Shown piece by piece: positions 6,322 through 14,457 of a stretch of 31,996 nucleotides of DNA. Numbering within the stretch: position 1 is the first letter of the stretch; every line of letters begins with the position of its first letter. Location of the stretch: IMG/VR virus record IMGVR_UViG_3300027749_000339, positions 1-31,996 of that record; one strand, 5' to 3'. The DNA is from a virus. The position numbers and the translations under genes are program-made. Under the pieces are notes generated by a model. The model did not search any database. It was not told where the DNA came from and worked only from the letters and a program-made list of their open reading frames with translations.

Positions 6322-6885
6322 CGTGTCCTCCTCGGACGGTTGCGGGGTAGGGCCGCCGGATAGGCGACGCATGAACTCATCGGCGGGCCAGTTGGGGCCG
6401 GGGTCGGTGTGGTCGGTGCCGATGCCTGCGGCGGTGCAGAGGCCGTGCGTTGAGATGCCCGCCTCGCCTGCTCGCAGCTCGGCGACGCCGAGCCAGCGGC
6501 GCGGTATTCCGTAACGGTCGCAGAGCGAGCCGACGAGGTTCACGAGTAGGTCGAGCTGCTGGAGCGCGATCGGCTCCCACCAGTCGGTTGAATAGGCGTA
6601 GCCGGTCTGCTCGATGCCGATCGACGCGCCGCCTGCGTAGCGGTTGGCGTTGCCGACGTGCCACGCCTCGGCGGGCGGCCTGACGCCGCAGTAAACCTCG
6701 GCAGGGTCAATCATGTAATGCGCAGATGCCTGCGGCGAGGTCGGCCCTGCGAACCACTGCGCCACACTGCTGGCCCTGCCGGTTTCCACCGGGCACTCCA
6801 TCGAATGGATGACGATCAGGCGAGGAGCGCCCGAGGCGGGCGACTGATTGCGGGCGGCGACGTATGGGATGGCGTCAAGGTTCAT
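6082..6885 (-). CDS. Endolysin, N-acetylmuramoyl-L-alanine amidase
   Basis: 267 residues. The N-terminal part (about 20-175) is an Amidase_2 domain that cleaves the amide bond between MurNAc and L-Ala of peptidoglycan. Visible motifs are VIHSMEC with zinc ligand His27, the GGASIGIEQTG strand near 85-95, STHG (His147) and DHTDPGPNWP (His159, Asp161). A Pro/Gly/Gln linker (177-187) leads to a C-terminal domain of about 80 residues, likely the cell-wall binding part; I do not recognise its family. ATG overlaps the preceding tail gene stop (ATGA). No LysB-type esterase is nearby. An internal ribosome binding site precedes the C-terminal domain (separate entry). Confidence 0.93.
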   Translation of the reverse strand: MNLDAIPYVAARNQSPASGAPRLIVIHSMECPVETGRASSVAQWFAGPTSPQASAHYMIDPAEVYCGVRPPAEAWHVGNANRYAGGASIGIEQTGYAYSTDWWEPIALQQLDLLVNLVGSLCDRYGIPRRWLGVAELRAGEAGISTHGLCTAAGIGTDHTDPGPNWPADEFMRRLSGGPTPQPSEEDTMNVWLMRANNSPDVWVVQANLSGRWHLPTPSLVASIDYVISQGGGRVLTPPADTQPDQLGPCQVWKVSPDFLRAIPITK

Positions 6886-7538
6886 CAGACAGGAGCGCCA
6901 GCGGGGCCGATGTCCACGATGCTGAGCAGGTTCGGGATGAACGTCTGGCTACCTGCGGCGTTCCCGATGGCGCCGAACTTCCATGTGAGCGTGCCGCTGC
7001 TCGTGGCGGTGAAGACGAACGCAGTGCTGCGGGTCTCCTGGCTGTTCGTGCTCATGCCGGTGGCCGACTCAAAGGTGGCCCGAATGCCTGCGTAGCTCAC
7101 GGCGACCGGTGGCGATGCGTTCGTGTAAATCGCTGCGGTATCCATGACGCCCAGGGCGGTGCCGTTATTGAACTCGCCGCCGAAGGTGACGAGGTAGTTC
7201 CGGTTATTGACGCTCGTCCAGGTGAAATTGCCCGAGTAGCCAGCAGTTGCCGTAAAGCTGAACGAACTAGGCAGGCCCGAGGTGGCGACGTTGCCCCACG
7301 GAAGATTCCACGGCGCCCGCCAGCTCGCGCCGTTGTAGACGTAGAGGCCGTTCGTCGCGTCGCTCGCGGTCAGGGTCGAGACCATGCCCGCTACGCGCGC
7401 ACTTGTGCCCGTGCTCGGGATCTCGCTTGATCGGTCGGTTGCGTTAGAGAACGGGGTCACGATCTGCTCGCGCACGGTGGTGCCCCATGCGCTCGTGATC
7501 GTCGTACCGTCAACGGGTAGGTCAGGCCGCTGAGCCAT
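6885..7538 (-). CDS. Receptor-binding/tail tip protein
   Basis: 217 residues. The N-terminus (MAQRPDLPVDGTTIT...) is of a type common to phage tail fibre or tip proteins, followed by a segment with NGLYVYNGASW, and a beta-rich C-terminal domain from about residue 90 to the end rich in Thr, Ser, Asn and aromatic residues, resembling C1q/TNF-like or jelly-roll attachment domains in composition. It follows the large minor tail protein by 33 bp and has AAAGGAG before its ATG. It probably attaches to the tail tip and contacts the host. No catalytic motif is visible. Confidence 0.72.
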   Translation of the reverse strand: MAQRPDLPVDGTTITSAWGTTVREQIVTPFSNATDRSSEIPSTGTSARVAGMVSTLTASDATNGLYVYNGASWRAPWNLPWGNVATSGLPSSFSFTATAGYSGNFTWTSVNNRNYLVTFGGEFNNGTALGVMDTAAIYTNASPPVAVSYAGIRATFESATGMSTNSQETRSTAFVFTATSSGTLTWKFGAIGNAAGSQTFIPNLLSIVDIGPAGAPV

Positions 7539-7571
7539 AGTCGGCTCCTTTCATCGTGGGCGAGCCGAGGC

Positions 7572-8888
7572 TCACCATGTCCAGGTGACGTCGCCCCATG
7601 TGCCCTCGTCCCACCGGGAGAAGGCTTGCGGGCGGTAGGCGGTAGCGCTTGAGAACGTGAGCGAGGTCGTCCAGCGGTCGGCCGTGATCGCGTGCGATAT
7701 GCCCTCGATAAAGACGTAGCGGCTGATCGTCGTCTGATTCTGCGGCGTGTATTCAACCAGCGCCCCGAGCCGCAGGGCGATAGAGCTTGTGGCGAGCGCA
7801 TTCCAGAGTCGGCCGTCGGCGTTGTTCGGGTCCAGCGGGTTGAGCCGCACGGACTCGACGCGATGCTCGGGGTCTTTCAGGATCGCTAGGTCACGCCTGG
7901 CGAGCATGAGCACGTCGGCGTCGCTCTCGCTGATGAGGTCGCTACGACTCTCGGCACGAGTGCCGTAGAGCTGCTGCGATGCGGCTGCGGCGACTTGCTG
8001 CTCGTCGCCGCCGGTGCGCTGGTAGGTGATGAGGTTCCGCACCAGGTCGCCGTTGTAGCTCAGCGAGATATCGGCGTAGGTGAGTGTCGACGAGTCGGTC
8101 GGGGCGTCGGAGAAGTGCAGCGCCGGTATGACTCGGCCGTCCTTTTCTACCTGCGAGTTAAAGCCATCGAAGCGGGCCGAGCCGTCGGGAGCGCAGTAGA
8201 AGGCGCCGCCCTCGCTGTCGGCGGTCAGGGCGATGAGGCTCTGCGGCGATCCCTCTAGCGTCGTCGCTTGCATCGTGGTTTCGCCGTCGTCAAGGATCAT
8301 CGGCCAGCGCCAGTCGGCGTCGGTCAAGATGCGCCGAATACGTGCGCCTGCGGTCTCGCCTGCGCCCTGCGGTGAGCGCGCCAGATTGGTGATCGCTGCG
8401 AGCTGCGAGTCGTTGCCGACCAGCTCAACGCTGACGGTGGAGTCCTTGCCGTATTGGGCGAAGTTTTCCGACCATGACTGGATCAGCCCGGTGAACAGTT
8501 TCCAGCCGGTCGTGATTCCGGCGGCGTTCGTGTACCGGGCGCGAATGCGCATCGGGCGCAGGATGCCGATCTTCTGGTAGTTGTCGCCGTCGGTGTTTGT
8601 CGGCGAGTAGTTGCCGCTGCGATTGTCCAGCACGACCGAAGCGCTCGCAGTGTTGTAGCGGTTTGTCTGGCGGCTGAATGCTGCCGAGGTGGAGACGCTG
8701 CGCACGTCGGCGGTGATGTCGGTCCAGGTTGTCGTGATCGGCGGCTGCCAGTAGCTCGTCGCCCAGGTGGCGCTGCCCCACTGTGTTGAGGTTCCGGCGA
8801 CCGGTGCGCCCGAGGTTTCGGAGATCGTCTGAGTGAAGTCGGCCTCGACGTAGAGCGTCACGCTCCCGCCCCAGCCTGTCGTGCCCAT
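7572..8888 (-). CDS. Minor tail protein (tail tip/Tal-like)
   Basis: 438 residues immediately after the tape measure gene (TGATG overlap), the usual place for distal tail and tail-associated proteins. The protein is beta-rich with many Trp/Tyr/Thr residues, includes NRYNTASASVVLDNRSGNYS near residues 80-100, and a central part with alternating helices (ARIRRILTDADWRWP). This pattern is shared by single-gene minor tail proteins of actinophages in which distal-tail and hub functions seem combined. It should form the hub at the tail tip. No peptidase or lysozyme motif was noticed. Confidence 0.82.
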   Translation of the reverse strand: MGTTGWGGSVTLYVEADFTQTISETSGAPVAGTSTQWGSATWATSYWQPPITTTWTDITADVRSVSTSAAFSRQTNRYNTASASVVLDNRSGNYSPTNTDGDNYQKIGILRPMRIRARYTNAAGITTGWKLFTGLIQSWSENFAQYGKDSTVSVELVGNDSQLAAITNLARSPQGAGETAGARIRRILTDADWRWPMILDDGETTMQATTLEGSPQSLIALTADSEGGAFYCAPDGSARFDGFNSQVEKDGRVIPALHFSDAPTDSSTLTYADISLSYNGDLVRNLITYQRTGGDEQQVAAAASQQLYGTRAESRSDLISESDADVLMLARRDLAILKDPEHRVESVRLNPLDPNNADGRLWNALATSSIALRLGALVEYTPQNQTTISRYVFIEGISHAITADRWTTSLTFSSATAYRPQAFSRWDEGTWGDVTWTW

Positions 8889-11083
8889 CAGGCCACCGCG
8901 AGCGGTAGCGGGCCGTTCCTGCGGATGTAGCGCTGCAGCTCGTCAACGAGCTGGTCGCCGTTGGTGACGTTCGGCAGGGCGATGCTCAGGTGCTCAATGT
9001 TCACGCCACCGCCTGCGCCGCCTTGCATGGCGTGGCTGGTGCTGAGCGAGGTCATCACAGTGCCGCTGCTTGACGGCACGAAAAGCTCCGGCCCCATCTC
9101 GCCGACAAGCGTCGGGCGACCTGCGGGCAGGTAGCCGCCGGAGGCTGCATTAGGTATCCAGTTTCCGTTTTCGTCACGATGGTGCGTGCGCAGGAACGGC
9201 GACGAACCTTCGCCGCCTTGGCCGGTGGCGATCATCAGCCCCTGCAGAACGCGGAAACGTTCGATAGTTGCTTTCAGCTCTTCGTCATCTGTGCGCACGC
9301 CGAACGGGTGCGCCTGCAGCCACTTCGTGACATCGTCAGCGGTGGTCTGGATGCCGGTGATGCGTTCGATCATCACGCGCCCGGCCTCGGTTGACGGGTT
9401 GATCCCCAAGATGCGCAGCGAGTCAAGCGCGCCCTCGAATGCTTTAGCGTCGGTGCCAGCGTTCTGATGAGCTACGCCGACTTTCCCGAGAGCGTCAACC
9501 AGCCCCAGCCCTGCGTCGATCTGCGCCTCTAAAGCGCTCTGCACCTCGGGCGAGTCGGCGGCGTGGCCCTGCTCTGCCTCGCGCAGCGCCTTGGTCGCCT
9601 CGTCAAGATCGCGTCGGCCCTTGGTTACTGCGAAGTAAGGGTCAACGCTCGCGCGCAGCGCATCGCTCGCGTTTTTGATTGATTTTTCAAAACCTTCTTG
9701 CGCTGTTTTTGCTTCTTCAGCGCTGACGGTGTTTTCGTCAATCTTGCCGGTGTAGGCGCCAAGTGCCGCAGCGACGGTCGGGAAAACGGTCCCACCTTCG
9801 CGCTGCTTGTTGAGCCACGCAAGCGCTTGATCTGCACTTATGCCGGTGGCATCGGCAAGGGCAAGGGCTTGGTCGATCATCAGTTGCATGGCCTCAGCTG
9901 TGGCCTCTGCCGACTGGCGAGCGCCGTCGGCGTCGTCTCGCTCCCAGAACCATGAGAAGTGAGACCAGCCGTCGCCTTTTTCCTTGAGTGCTGAAGCTTC
10001 GGAGCTAAGTTGCGAGATTGAAGTGCTTAGCGCTCCGATGCCTTGCGCTGCTGCGGTTCCGAATCTGGCGTCGTTGAGTTTATCGGCGGCGGTTTTTGCA
10101 CTGCTCACGCCCTGCTCGTAGATGCTCCAGATGGCTACGCCAGCGGAAACCGCCAGCGACGCAATGCCGAGCAGCTTTGTGGTCATCTGCGCGGTCGCGC
10201 CCATTTCGATATAGGCGGTCTTCGCTTTCTGCACCTGTCCAGCCATGAGCAGAAAAGCGCCGCCAGTGACAAGCACAACGCCGCCCACCACGACGATCGG
10301 GCCGATGATGTCGCGCACGGGTCCGGGGATACCTGTAAGCAGCTCGGTGAACTTGGTCAGAATCGGCAGCATTTGGTTGCCGATTTGCACTTTTGCGCCG
10401 TTGACGGCGGCGGAGAGTTCGCGCTGCGCCACGATGTTTTTCTTTACGGCGTCGACGTTGTCCTGGCTGAGGACTAGGCCCATCTTGTCGGCCTCGTCGC
10501 TTAGCTCCTTGATTCCGTCTCTCCCCTTGAACAGGAACGGCAGCAGGTTGGCACCGGAACGCCCGAACAGGTCAAGCGCTGCGGCCGTGGACTCGGTGCC
10601 CGGTCCCATTTTCCGGAACCGGTCGGCGACGTCGCCAAGCACATCGGACATTTTGCGCAGGTTGCCGTCGCTCGTCTTCGCCTCCACGCCAAACTTGCCG
10701 AGCTTCTCGGGCGTGTTCGCCATCGTCTTAGAAAGCTTGCCGATGCCGACGGCGAGATCGTCGACGCCGACGCCGGACATCTTGGCGGCGTAGGCGAGCT
10801 TGGATGCACTCTCTGCGTTCATGCCGGTATAGCGCTGCAGCTTCATGACCTCGCGCCCGAGATCCGTAGTCGTTGAGGCTGCCGAGATCGCCGTCGCCAG
10901 CAGCCCGGTGCCGACGGCCACCATGCCCGCGCCGATTTTCGTAGCGTTCTGCGAAAACTTGGAGACGTCGCCGCCTGCCTTGCCGAGGTTCTTTTCGGTT
11001 TCGCCTGCGAGTTTCTTCATCTCCGAGATGGCGCCCGAGGCGTCGCCGGTGATGAGGATCATCAGTTTTTCACTGAGCGCCAT
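8888..11083 (-). CDS. Tail tape measure protein
   Basis: 731 residues. The N-terminus (ILITGDASGAISEMKKL, then coiled-coil and a hydrophobic segment GAGMVAVGTGLLATAIS) and the block ALDLFGRSGANLLPFL are typical of siphovirus tape measures (PhageMin_Tail type). Two further hydrophobic stretches lie near residues 262-285 and 305-325, and the C-terminus has the conserved GGYLPAGRPTLVGEMGPELFVPSSSG motif. The protein sets tail length and is ejected with the DNA. At this size a tail of roughly 110 nm would be expected from about 0.15 nm per residue. It lies directly after the frameshifted chaperone pair. Confidence 0.96.
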   Translation of the reverse strand: MALSEKLMILITGDASGAISEMKKLAGETEKNLGKAGGDVSKFSQNATKIGAGMVAVGTGLLATAISAASTTTDLGREVMKLQRYTGMNAESASKLAYAAKMSGVGVDDLAVGIGKLSKTMANTPEKLGKFGVEAKTSDGNLRKMSDVLGDVADRFRKMGPGTESTAAALDLFGRSGANLLPFLFKGRDGIKELSDEADKMGLVLSQDNVDAVKKNIVAQRELSAAVNGAKVQIGNQMLPILTKFTELLTGIPGPVRDIIGPIVVVGGVVLVTGGAFLLMAGQVQKAKTAYIEMGATAQMTTKLLGIASLAVSAGVAIWSIYEQGVSSAKTAADKLNDARFGTAAAQGIGALSTSISQLSSEASALKEKGDGWSHFSWFWERDDADGARQSAEATAEAMQLMIDQALALADATGISADQALAWLNKQREGGTVFPTVAAALGAYTGKIDENTVSAEEAKTAQEGFEKSIKNASDALRASVDPYFAVTKGRRDLDEATKALREAEQGHAADSPEVQSALEAQIDAGLGLVDALGKVGVAHQNAGTDAKAFEGALDSLRILGINPSTEAGRVMIERITGIQTTADDVTKWLQAHPFGVRTDDEELKATIERFRVLQGLMIATGQGGEGSSPFLRTHHRDENGNWIPNAASGGYLPAGRPTLVGEMGPELFVPSSSGTVMTSLSTSHAMQGGAGGGVNIEHLSIALPNVTNGDQLVDELQRYIRRNGPLPLAVA

Positions 11084-11087
11084 AGCG

Positions 11088-11608
11088 TTAGCCCTTCGGT
11101 CGGAGTAGTAGCGCCAGGTCGCCCATGCGCTGACGGCGAGTCACGTCCGGCGGCCAGTGCATGGCGGCGGCGAACTCGCGCAGGTAGTCGTCTAGGGCGC
11201 CTAGTCCAAAGGGACCGGCGTCACCTCGGTGCGGCTGATCGCGTCGACCAGCTCGGAGACAGTGAGCGCGCCGAGGCGCGCCTCAACCTCGGCGTGGCTG
11301 AGGTTGAGGCGAGACTCAAGGCAGACGCCGACGACTGCGCGGCAGTGATTGGCAGAGCGCACCGGGTCTATTTCGGCCCAGTTGCACGCTGCCGCTTTTT
11401 CGATGGCGTAGGCCTCGTTCAGTGTGAGGTCGTCCTCGGTGACGAACAGGTCGCCGAGCTTGAGCTGCCAGCGCATGCCGGTGGCGCTTGACGCGAACCG
11501 GCCCTGGATTGCCTCCAGGACTGGCATCAGGTCGCCGTCGTAATCTCCTGCGGCGATGCGCTGCGCGATGTCCTGCGCCGTGTCTTTTTTCCTCGTCTGC
11601 TGCGTCAC
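11088..11608 (-). CDS. Tail assembly chaperone gpGT by -1 frameshift
   Basis: Near the end of the gpG gene the minus strand reads GTC CCT TTG GAC TAG. C CCT TTG is a canonical X XXY YYZ slippery heptamer (11207-11213). A -1 slip continues as GLGALDDYLREF... and ends RPKG* at 11088, five bases beyond the tape measure start, so the T part overlaps it. The fused product is 173 residues; the 39-residue extension (AAAMHWPPDVTRRQRMGDLA...) has good coding character, with the hydrophobic/basic pattern of T domains, and has no start codon of its own near the junction. The mechanism is conserved in long-tailed phages; use here is inferred. Confidence 0.85.
11201..11608 (-). CDS. Tail assembly chaperone (gpG-like)
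   Basis: 135 residues, GTG start overlapping the previous stop (GTGA). Rich in helices, with DLTLNEAYAIEKAAACNWAEIDP and a C-terminal VSELVDAIS segment, as expected for the short product of the gpG/gpGT pair that binds the tape measure during tail assembly. Position directly between tail-tube genes and tape measure is diagnostic. It ends TPVPLD* just after a slippery heptamer that gives the longer gpGT form (next entry). Confidence 0.88.
   Translation of the reverse strand: MTQQTRKKDTAQDIAQRIAAGDYDGDLMPVLEAIQGRFASSATGMRWQLKLGDLFVTEDDLTLNEAYAIEKAAACNWAEIDPVRSANHCRAVVGVCLESRLNLSHAEVEARLGALTVSELVDAISRTEVTPVPLD
11207..11213 (-). promoter_or_regulatory. Slippery heptamer CCCTTTG
   Basis: The heptamer is in the correct zero-frame phase (C CCT TTG) and lies two codons before the gpG stop. 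The -1 frame is open for 40 codons from here. No strong downstream pseudoknot was identified by eye. Confidence 0.8.
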
Positions 11609-12249
11609 TTGGCTATTGCCTTCCCTAGTCCTGCCGCCTGGCCGAAACCTGCGGCGATTAGTGCCTCTTGCCTTGCGGGTCCGAAACCGTTCGGAGCGAT
11701 GCGTCGGGCGATCGCCTTCTGCTCTTCCCAGACGGTGCGCTCGCCAGGCGTGCCTGGATGGAACGCATACGGCCGCCAGCCGACGCCGGGGATAGCGAGC
11801 GCCTGCGCGCCTTTGCGTTGGTTGACTTTTCCGGAGCGGGTGACCGTGGTCAGCTTCAGCGTGCCGAAGGTGCCCCGAGCGTTACCGCCGAACGCCTGGA
11901 GCGTGCCGAGCTCTTTTGCTCGACGCTTGAACGTGGAGCGATAGCCGAGCAACTGCGCGCCGATGACGTGCGCCTTTGTTGGCATGAAGACGAGATGCAA
12001 GGCGCCGACGAACCAGACGACTGCCGCCACACTGCCGCGGTAGTTTGACCAAGTTCTATCTCGCACGTTCCACTTTCTGCGCTTGACTTTCTGCGCAGGC
12101 GTGAGGCCGTGGCCGGACATGTTGCCGAGCCACGCGAGCTTGACTTGGTAGGCGACCTTGTCGGCTGCCTTCATCTCGGCGTCGTGCATCGTCTTCTCGA
12201 AGTTGGCGGCGCTTTTGAGGAGATGGCTCAGACCATCAACGGCCGCCAC
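11605..12249 (-). CDS. HK97 gp10-like tail/neck protein
   Basis: 214 residues, highly basic. The N-terminal half is helical (LSHLLKSAANFEKTMHDAEMKAADKVAYQVK), the middle has a hydrophobic VVWFVGALHLVFMPTKAHVI strand pair, and near residue 165 there is YAFHPGTPGERTVWEEQK, like the HPGTKGK loop of HK97 gp10-family proteins, which join the head completion or tail ends. It is unusual in lying after the tail-tube genes. The GTG at 12249 has no clear Shine-Dalgarno; a later Met near residue 21 is possible. Assignment is by pattern. Confidence 0.65.
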   Translation of the reverse strand: MAAVDGLSHLLKSAANFEKTMHDAEMKAADKVAYQVKLAWLGNMSGHGLTPAQKVKRRKWNVRDRTWSNYRGSVAAVVWFVGALHLVFMPTKAHVIGAQLLGYRSTFKRRAKELGTLQAFGGNARGTFGTLKLTTVTRSGKVNQRKGAQALAIPGVGWRPYAFHPGTPGERTVWEEQKAIARRIAPNGFGPARQEALIAAGFGQAAGLGKAIAK

Positions 12250-12252
12250 GAC

Positions 12253-12660
12253 TCAGGAGGTGGCGCGAGTCAGTGCGCCCGAGCGCGGCCAAGTGACCGA
12301 GACCATGCTGAGATCGCCGACCTTGCCGCCGAGCTTGTATTGGTTCACGAGGTAGCTCGCCGAGTAGACCGGATTAGTGGCCGAGGTTGCGGCGCTGGTC
12401 GCCTTGACGGTGACGGTCACAAGCGTGCCGCGAGCTGCCCAGATGGTGGCGTCGACGGATGAGGCGGCAAAATCGTTCTGCGCCTCGATTGTGATGCTGC
12501 CATCCTTCAGGCCGCCGACGCGCGTGTGGTTTCCCGAGGTGCCGAAGTTGGTCGTGTCAATGTCAGCGACCGAGTCGTCGAGGCTCACGCTGGTGACATG
12601 ATCGGAGAGGTCTACGCCGTTCACGACGATGACGGGGTTGGTGATTACGAAAGCAGCCAC
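12253..12660 (-). CDS. Major tail (tube) protein, copy 2
   Basis: 135 residues from a GTG with GGAGG upstream. The sequence shows the tail-tube pattern of actinophages: NGVDLSDHVTSVSLDD, then ADIDTTNFGTSGNHTRVGGLKDGSI and a following FAASSVDATIW strand. This family forms the hexameric tube rings of siphovirus tails. It is clearly paralogous to the gene just upstream (12695-13429). Being compact and closest to the canonical pattern, it is the better candidate for the actual tube subunit. Confidence 0.85.
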   Translation of the reverse strand: MAAFVITNPVIVVNGVDLSDHVTSVSLDDSVADIDTTNFGTSGNHTRVGGLKDGSITIEAQNDFAASSVDATIWAARGTLVTVTVKATSAATSATNPVYSASYLVNQYKLGGKVGDLSMVSVTWPRSGALTRATS

Positions 12661-12694
12661 GGGCTGACCTCCTGTGTAGGTGTTTGGGGGTGGG

Positions 12695-13429
12695 TTACTG
12701 AATGGCGACGAATGCGGCGTATGTGACCGAGCCGGTCGTGCCTCCCAAGGCACAAGCGACGCGCCAGTAAGCGTCAGTGGTTACGGTGGCGGACGAACCA
12801 AACGAACCGCCGGTCGTGCTGCGTGAGAGGCTTACTGACGTGGTGTAAGCACCAGCAGTGCCGGGTGTTGTCGGGTTTCGCTGGCAATTGAACGTCGGCG
12901 ACCTGTCGCCGGTTATTGAAAAGACGTGCACGCCGAAATAGACGCTTTGACCGGCGGCCACTGGCCCAAGATTGAAAAGCGCGCTAGTCGGAGTTCCCGC
13001 TGAGACTGTTTGCTTAGGGGCCAAAAGCGTTCCGGCCAGCAGGCCCTCGGCCTGCGCTTCGGGCATTGTGGCGTCAAGCTTGGAAACGTCGCCGACCTTG
13101 AGGGGCTGCTTTGTTGAGGTGAGCAGGCCGCGCAACGCATAGACGCGATCGCCAGCAGTGGCGGTGCCGCCGGTCGGGAACTGCACGGCGGTGAGCAGCT
13201 CAACGGTGCCGGTCTTTGTGCTGAGCGCAGGCTCAACGATCGCCGGGTCGCCGAACGTCATCACGCTGGCGGTGGCGTCCTCAATGCCTGCGATGCGTTC
13301 GTGGTTTCCAGAGCTGCCGAACGTGGTCACGTCAAGATCGGCAAACGATGAATCAACGCTGAACTCGTTAGCGGTGGCGGTGAGGTCTACGCCGCCGTAG
13401 TAGATGACGCAATCGCGAAGGATGGGCAC
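12695..13429 (-). CDS. Tail-tube paralogue with extra C-terminal domain, copy 1
   Basis: 244 residues. Residues 10-60 (YGGVDLTATANEFSVD, ADLDVTTFGSSGNHERIAGIED) align with the start of the next gene product, so the pair arose by tandem duplication. The second half, from about residue 145, adds a Ser/Thr/Gly-rich beta domain (VYFGVHVFSITGD..., SVTYAAFVAIQ) that could project from the tail. AGGAG precedes the ATG. It may be a second tube component, a decoration, or the main tube protein with the other copy minor. Confidence 0.8.
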   Translation of the reverse strand: MPILRDCVIYYGGVDLTATANEFSVDSSFADLDVTTFGSSGNHERIAGIEDATASVMTFGDPAIVEPALSTKTGTVELLTAVQFPTGGTATAGDRVYALRGLLTSTKQPLKVGDVSKLDATMPEAQAEGLLAGTLLAPKQTVSAGTPTSALFNLGPVAAGQSVYFGVHVFSITGDRSPTFNCQRNPTTPGTAGAYTTSVSLSRSTTGGSFGSSATVTTDAYWRVACALGGTTGSVTYAAFVAIQ

Positions 13430-13438
13430 GCAGAACTC

Positions 13439-13852
13439 CTATGGTCGGGCGTAGACGGTGACGGTGAACTCGCCGCCCCAATAGCCGATGCCGCTGACCT
13501 CTTCAGAGGAGAGCGGGCGAAACGATGTGCAGATGAGATCGTCGGCGATGCCGCCGAGAGTGCGATCGGATTCGACCGCTGCGCGCACTGATGTGGGCGA
13601 GCCGGGGTCGGCGTAGGTGTCCAGGTCGATGCCGCTCTGCTCTGAGTCGGCCGACTGCACGAGCACCATGATGCGGAACTCGTAGCGCACAAGTCCGGCG
13701 CTGCTGAAGCTCTGGTGGTAGTCGATGGACGGCGTCACGATGACGGCGCAGGGCACGTTCGCTAGGCCGCCCTCGCGCTCGTACACCTCAACTCCGGGCA
13801 GCGCCTGCAGGTTCGCAGCGAGGCCCTGGCGAATGTCAGCGAGCGAGGTCAT
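13439..13852 (-). CDS. Tail terminator protein
   Basis: 137 residues: an N-terminal helix (LADIRQGLAANLQAL) leads to a strand-turn pattern with PCAVIVTPSIDYHQSF, then YEFRIMVLVQSAD, a helix with SVRAAVESDRTLGGI, and a final GGEFTVTVYARP. This order is typical of the ring protein that caps the tail tube and joins it to the head in siphoviruses. The ATGA overlap couples it to the connector gene. It lies right before the tail-tube genes, as expected. Confidence 0.78.
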   Translation of the reverse strand: MTSLADIRQGLAANLQALPGVEVYEREGGLANVPCAVIVTPSIDYHQSFSSAGLVRYEFRIMVLVQSADSEQSGIDLDTYADPGSPTSVRAAVESDRTLGGIADDLICTSFRPLSSEEVSGIGYWGGEFTVTVYARP

Positions 13853-14457
13853 GCGAGTGACGTCTCATAAAGAGTGAACGGCGCCAGCAGGCGCTCGACC
13901 TGCGGCAGGCTCTTGATTCGCACCGCGCCGTACTGATCGAAACCGGCAACGCCGAAGGGCGCCTCTCGGAGTTTGTAGGTCTCGGCGGCGAGGATGAGTG
14001 CGGCCTGCGTGACCGGCTCGGGAATGGCGGGCCAGCCCCAGCGGGCAGTCACTCGCACGCATGGCCGCGCCGAGGTGATGTCGTTCGGAATGGTGAGGCT
14101 GCCGAGGGTGCGCAGACGAGTCACCGGCCACGCCATGCCGTTAGCGCCAATGCCGTTCAGCGGCTCGGCAAGCCACTCGGTGGCGCCGAGGTCGTAGGCC
14201 CAGGTTCCATCTTGCCCGGTGTCCAGCTCGACGAGCGAGATCGTGCCAACGACTGCGTCGTCAATGGCGACGGTGTGCTCGGTGGAGCGACGGTAGACGC
14301 GCGTGCTTGTCGCAGCGTCGGCATAGAACCGGCGGCGACAGTGGCCGTCAATCTCACGACTGGCCGAGGTGATCGCTGCGGCGACCTGCGGGTCGTTCGC
14401 CGTCACGGTGAGGCCCATGTACGCCTTGAGCGTGGCGGCGGCGACGTAGTCGGTCAC
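13849..14457 (-). CDS. Head-tail connector (HK97 gp6-like adaptor)
   Basis: 202 residues with GTG start overlapping the previous stop (GTGA). Residues 20-45 (DPQVAAAITSASREIDGHCRRRFY) match the hallmark of the gp6/Phage_connect family, in which an alpha-helical adaptor docks on the portal. A long insertion of strands follows and the C-terminal helices (VTQAALILAAETYKLREAPFG) match again. It should bridge portal and tail terminator. A separate head-closure protein is not evident nearby. Confidence 0.82.
   Translation of the reverse strand: MTDYVAAATLKAYMGLTVTANDPQVAAAITSASREIDGHCRRRFYADAATSTRVYRRSTEHTVAIDDAVVGTISLVELDTGQDGTWAYDLGATEWLAEPLNGIGANGMAWPVTRLRTLGSLTIPNDITSARPCVRVTARWGWPAIPEPVTQAALILAAETYKLREAPFGVAGFDQYGAVRIKSLPQVERLLAPFTLYETSLA

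Noticed and set aside
6082-6885. A second lytic enzyme (LysB) near the amidase
   Set aside because: No GxSxG esterase motif protein was found in the lysis or tail region; only the amidase is supported.
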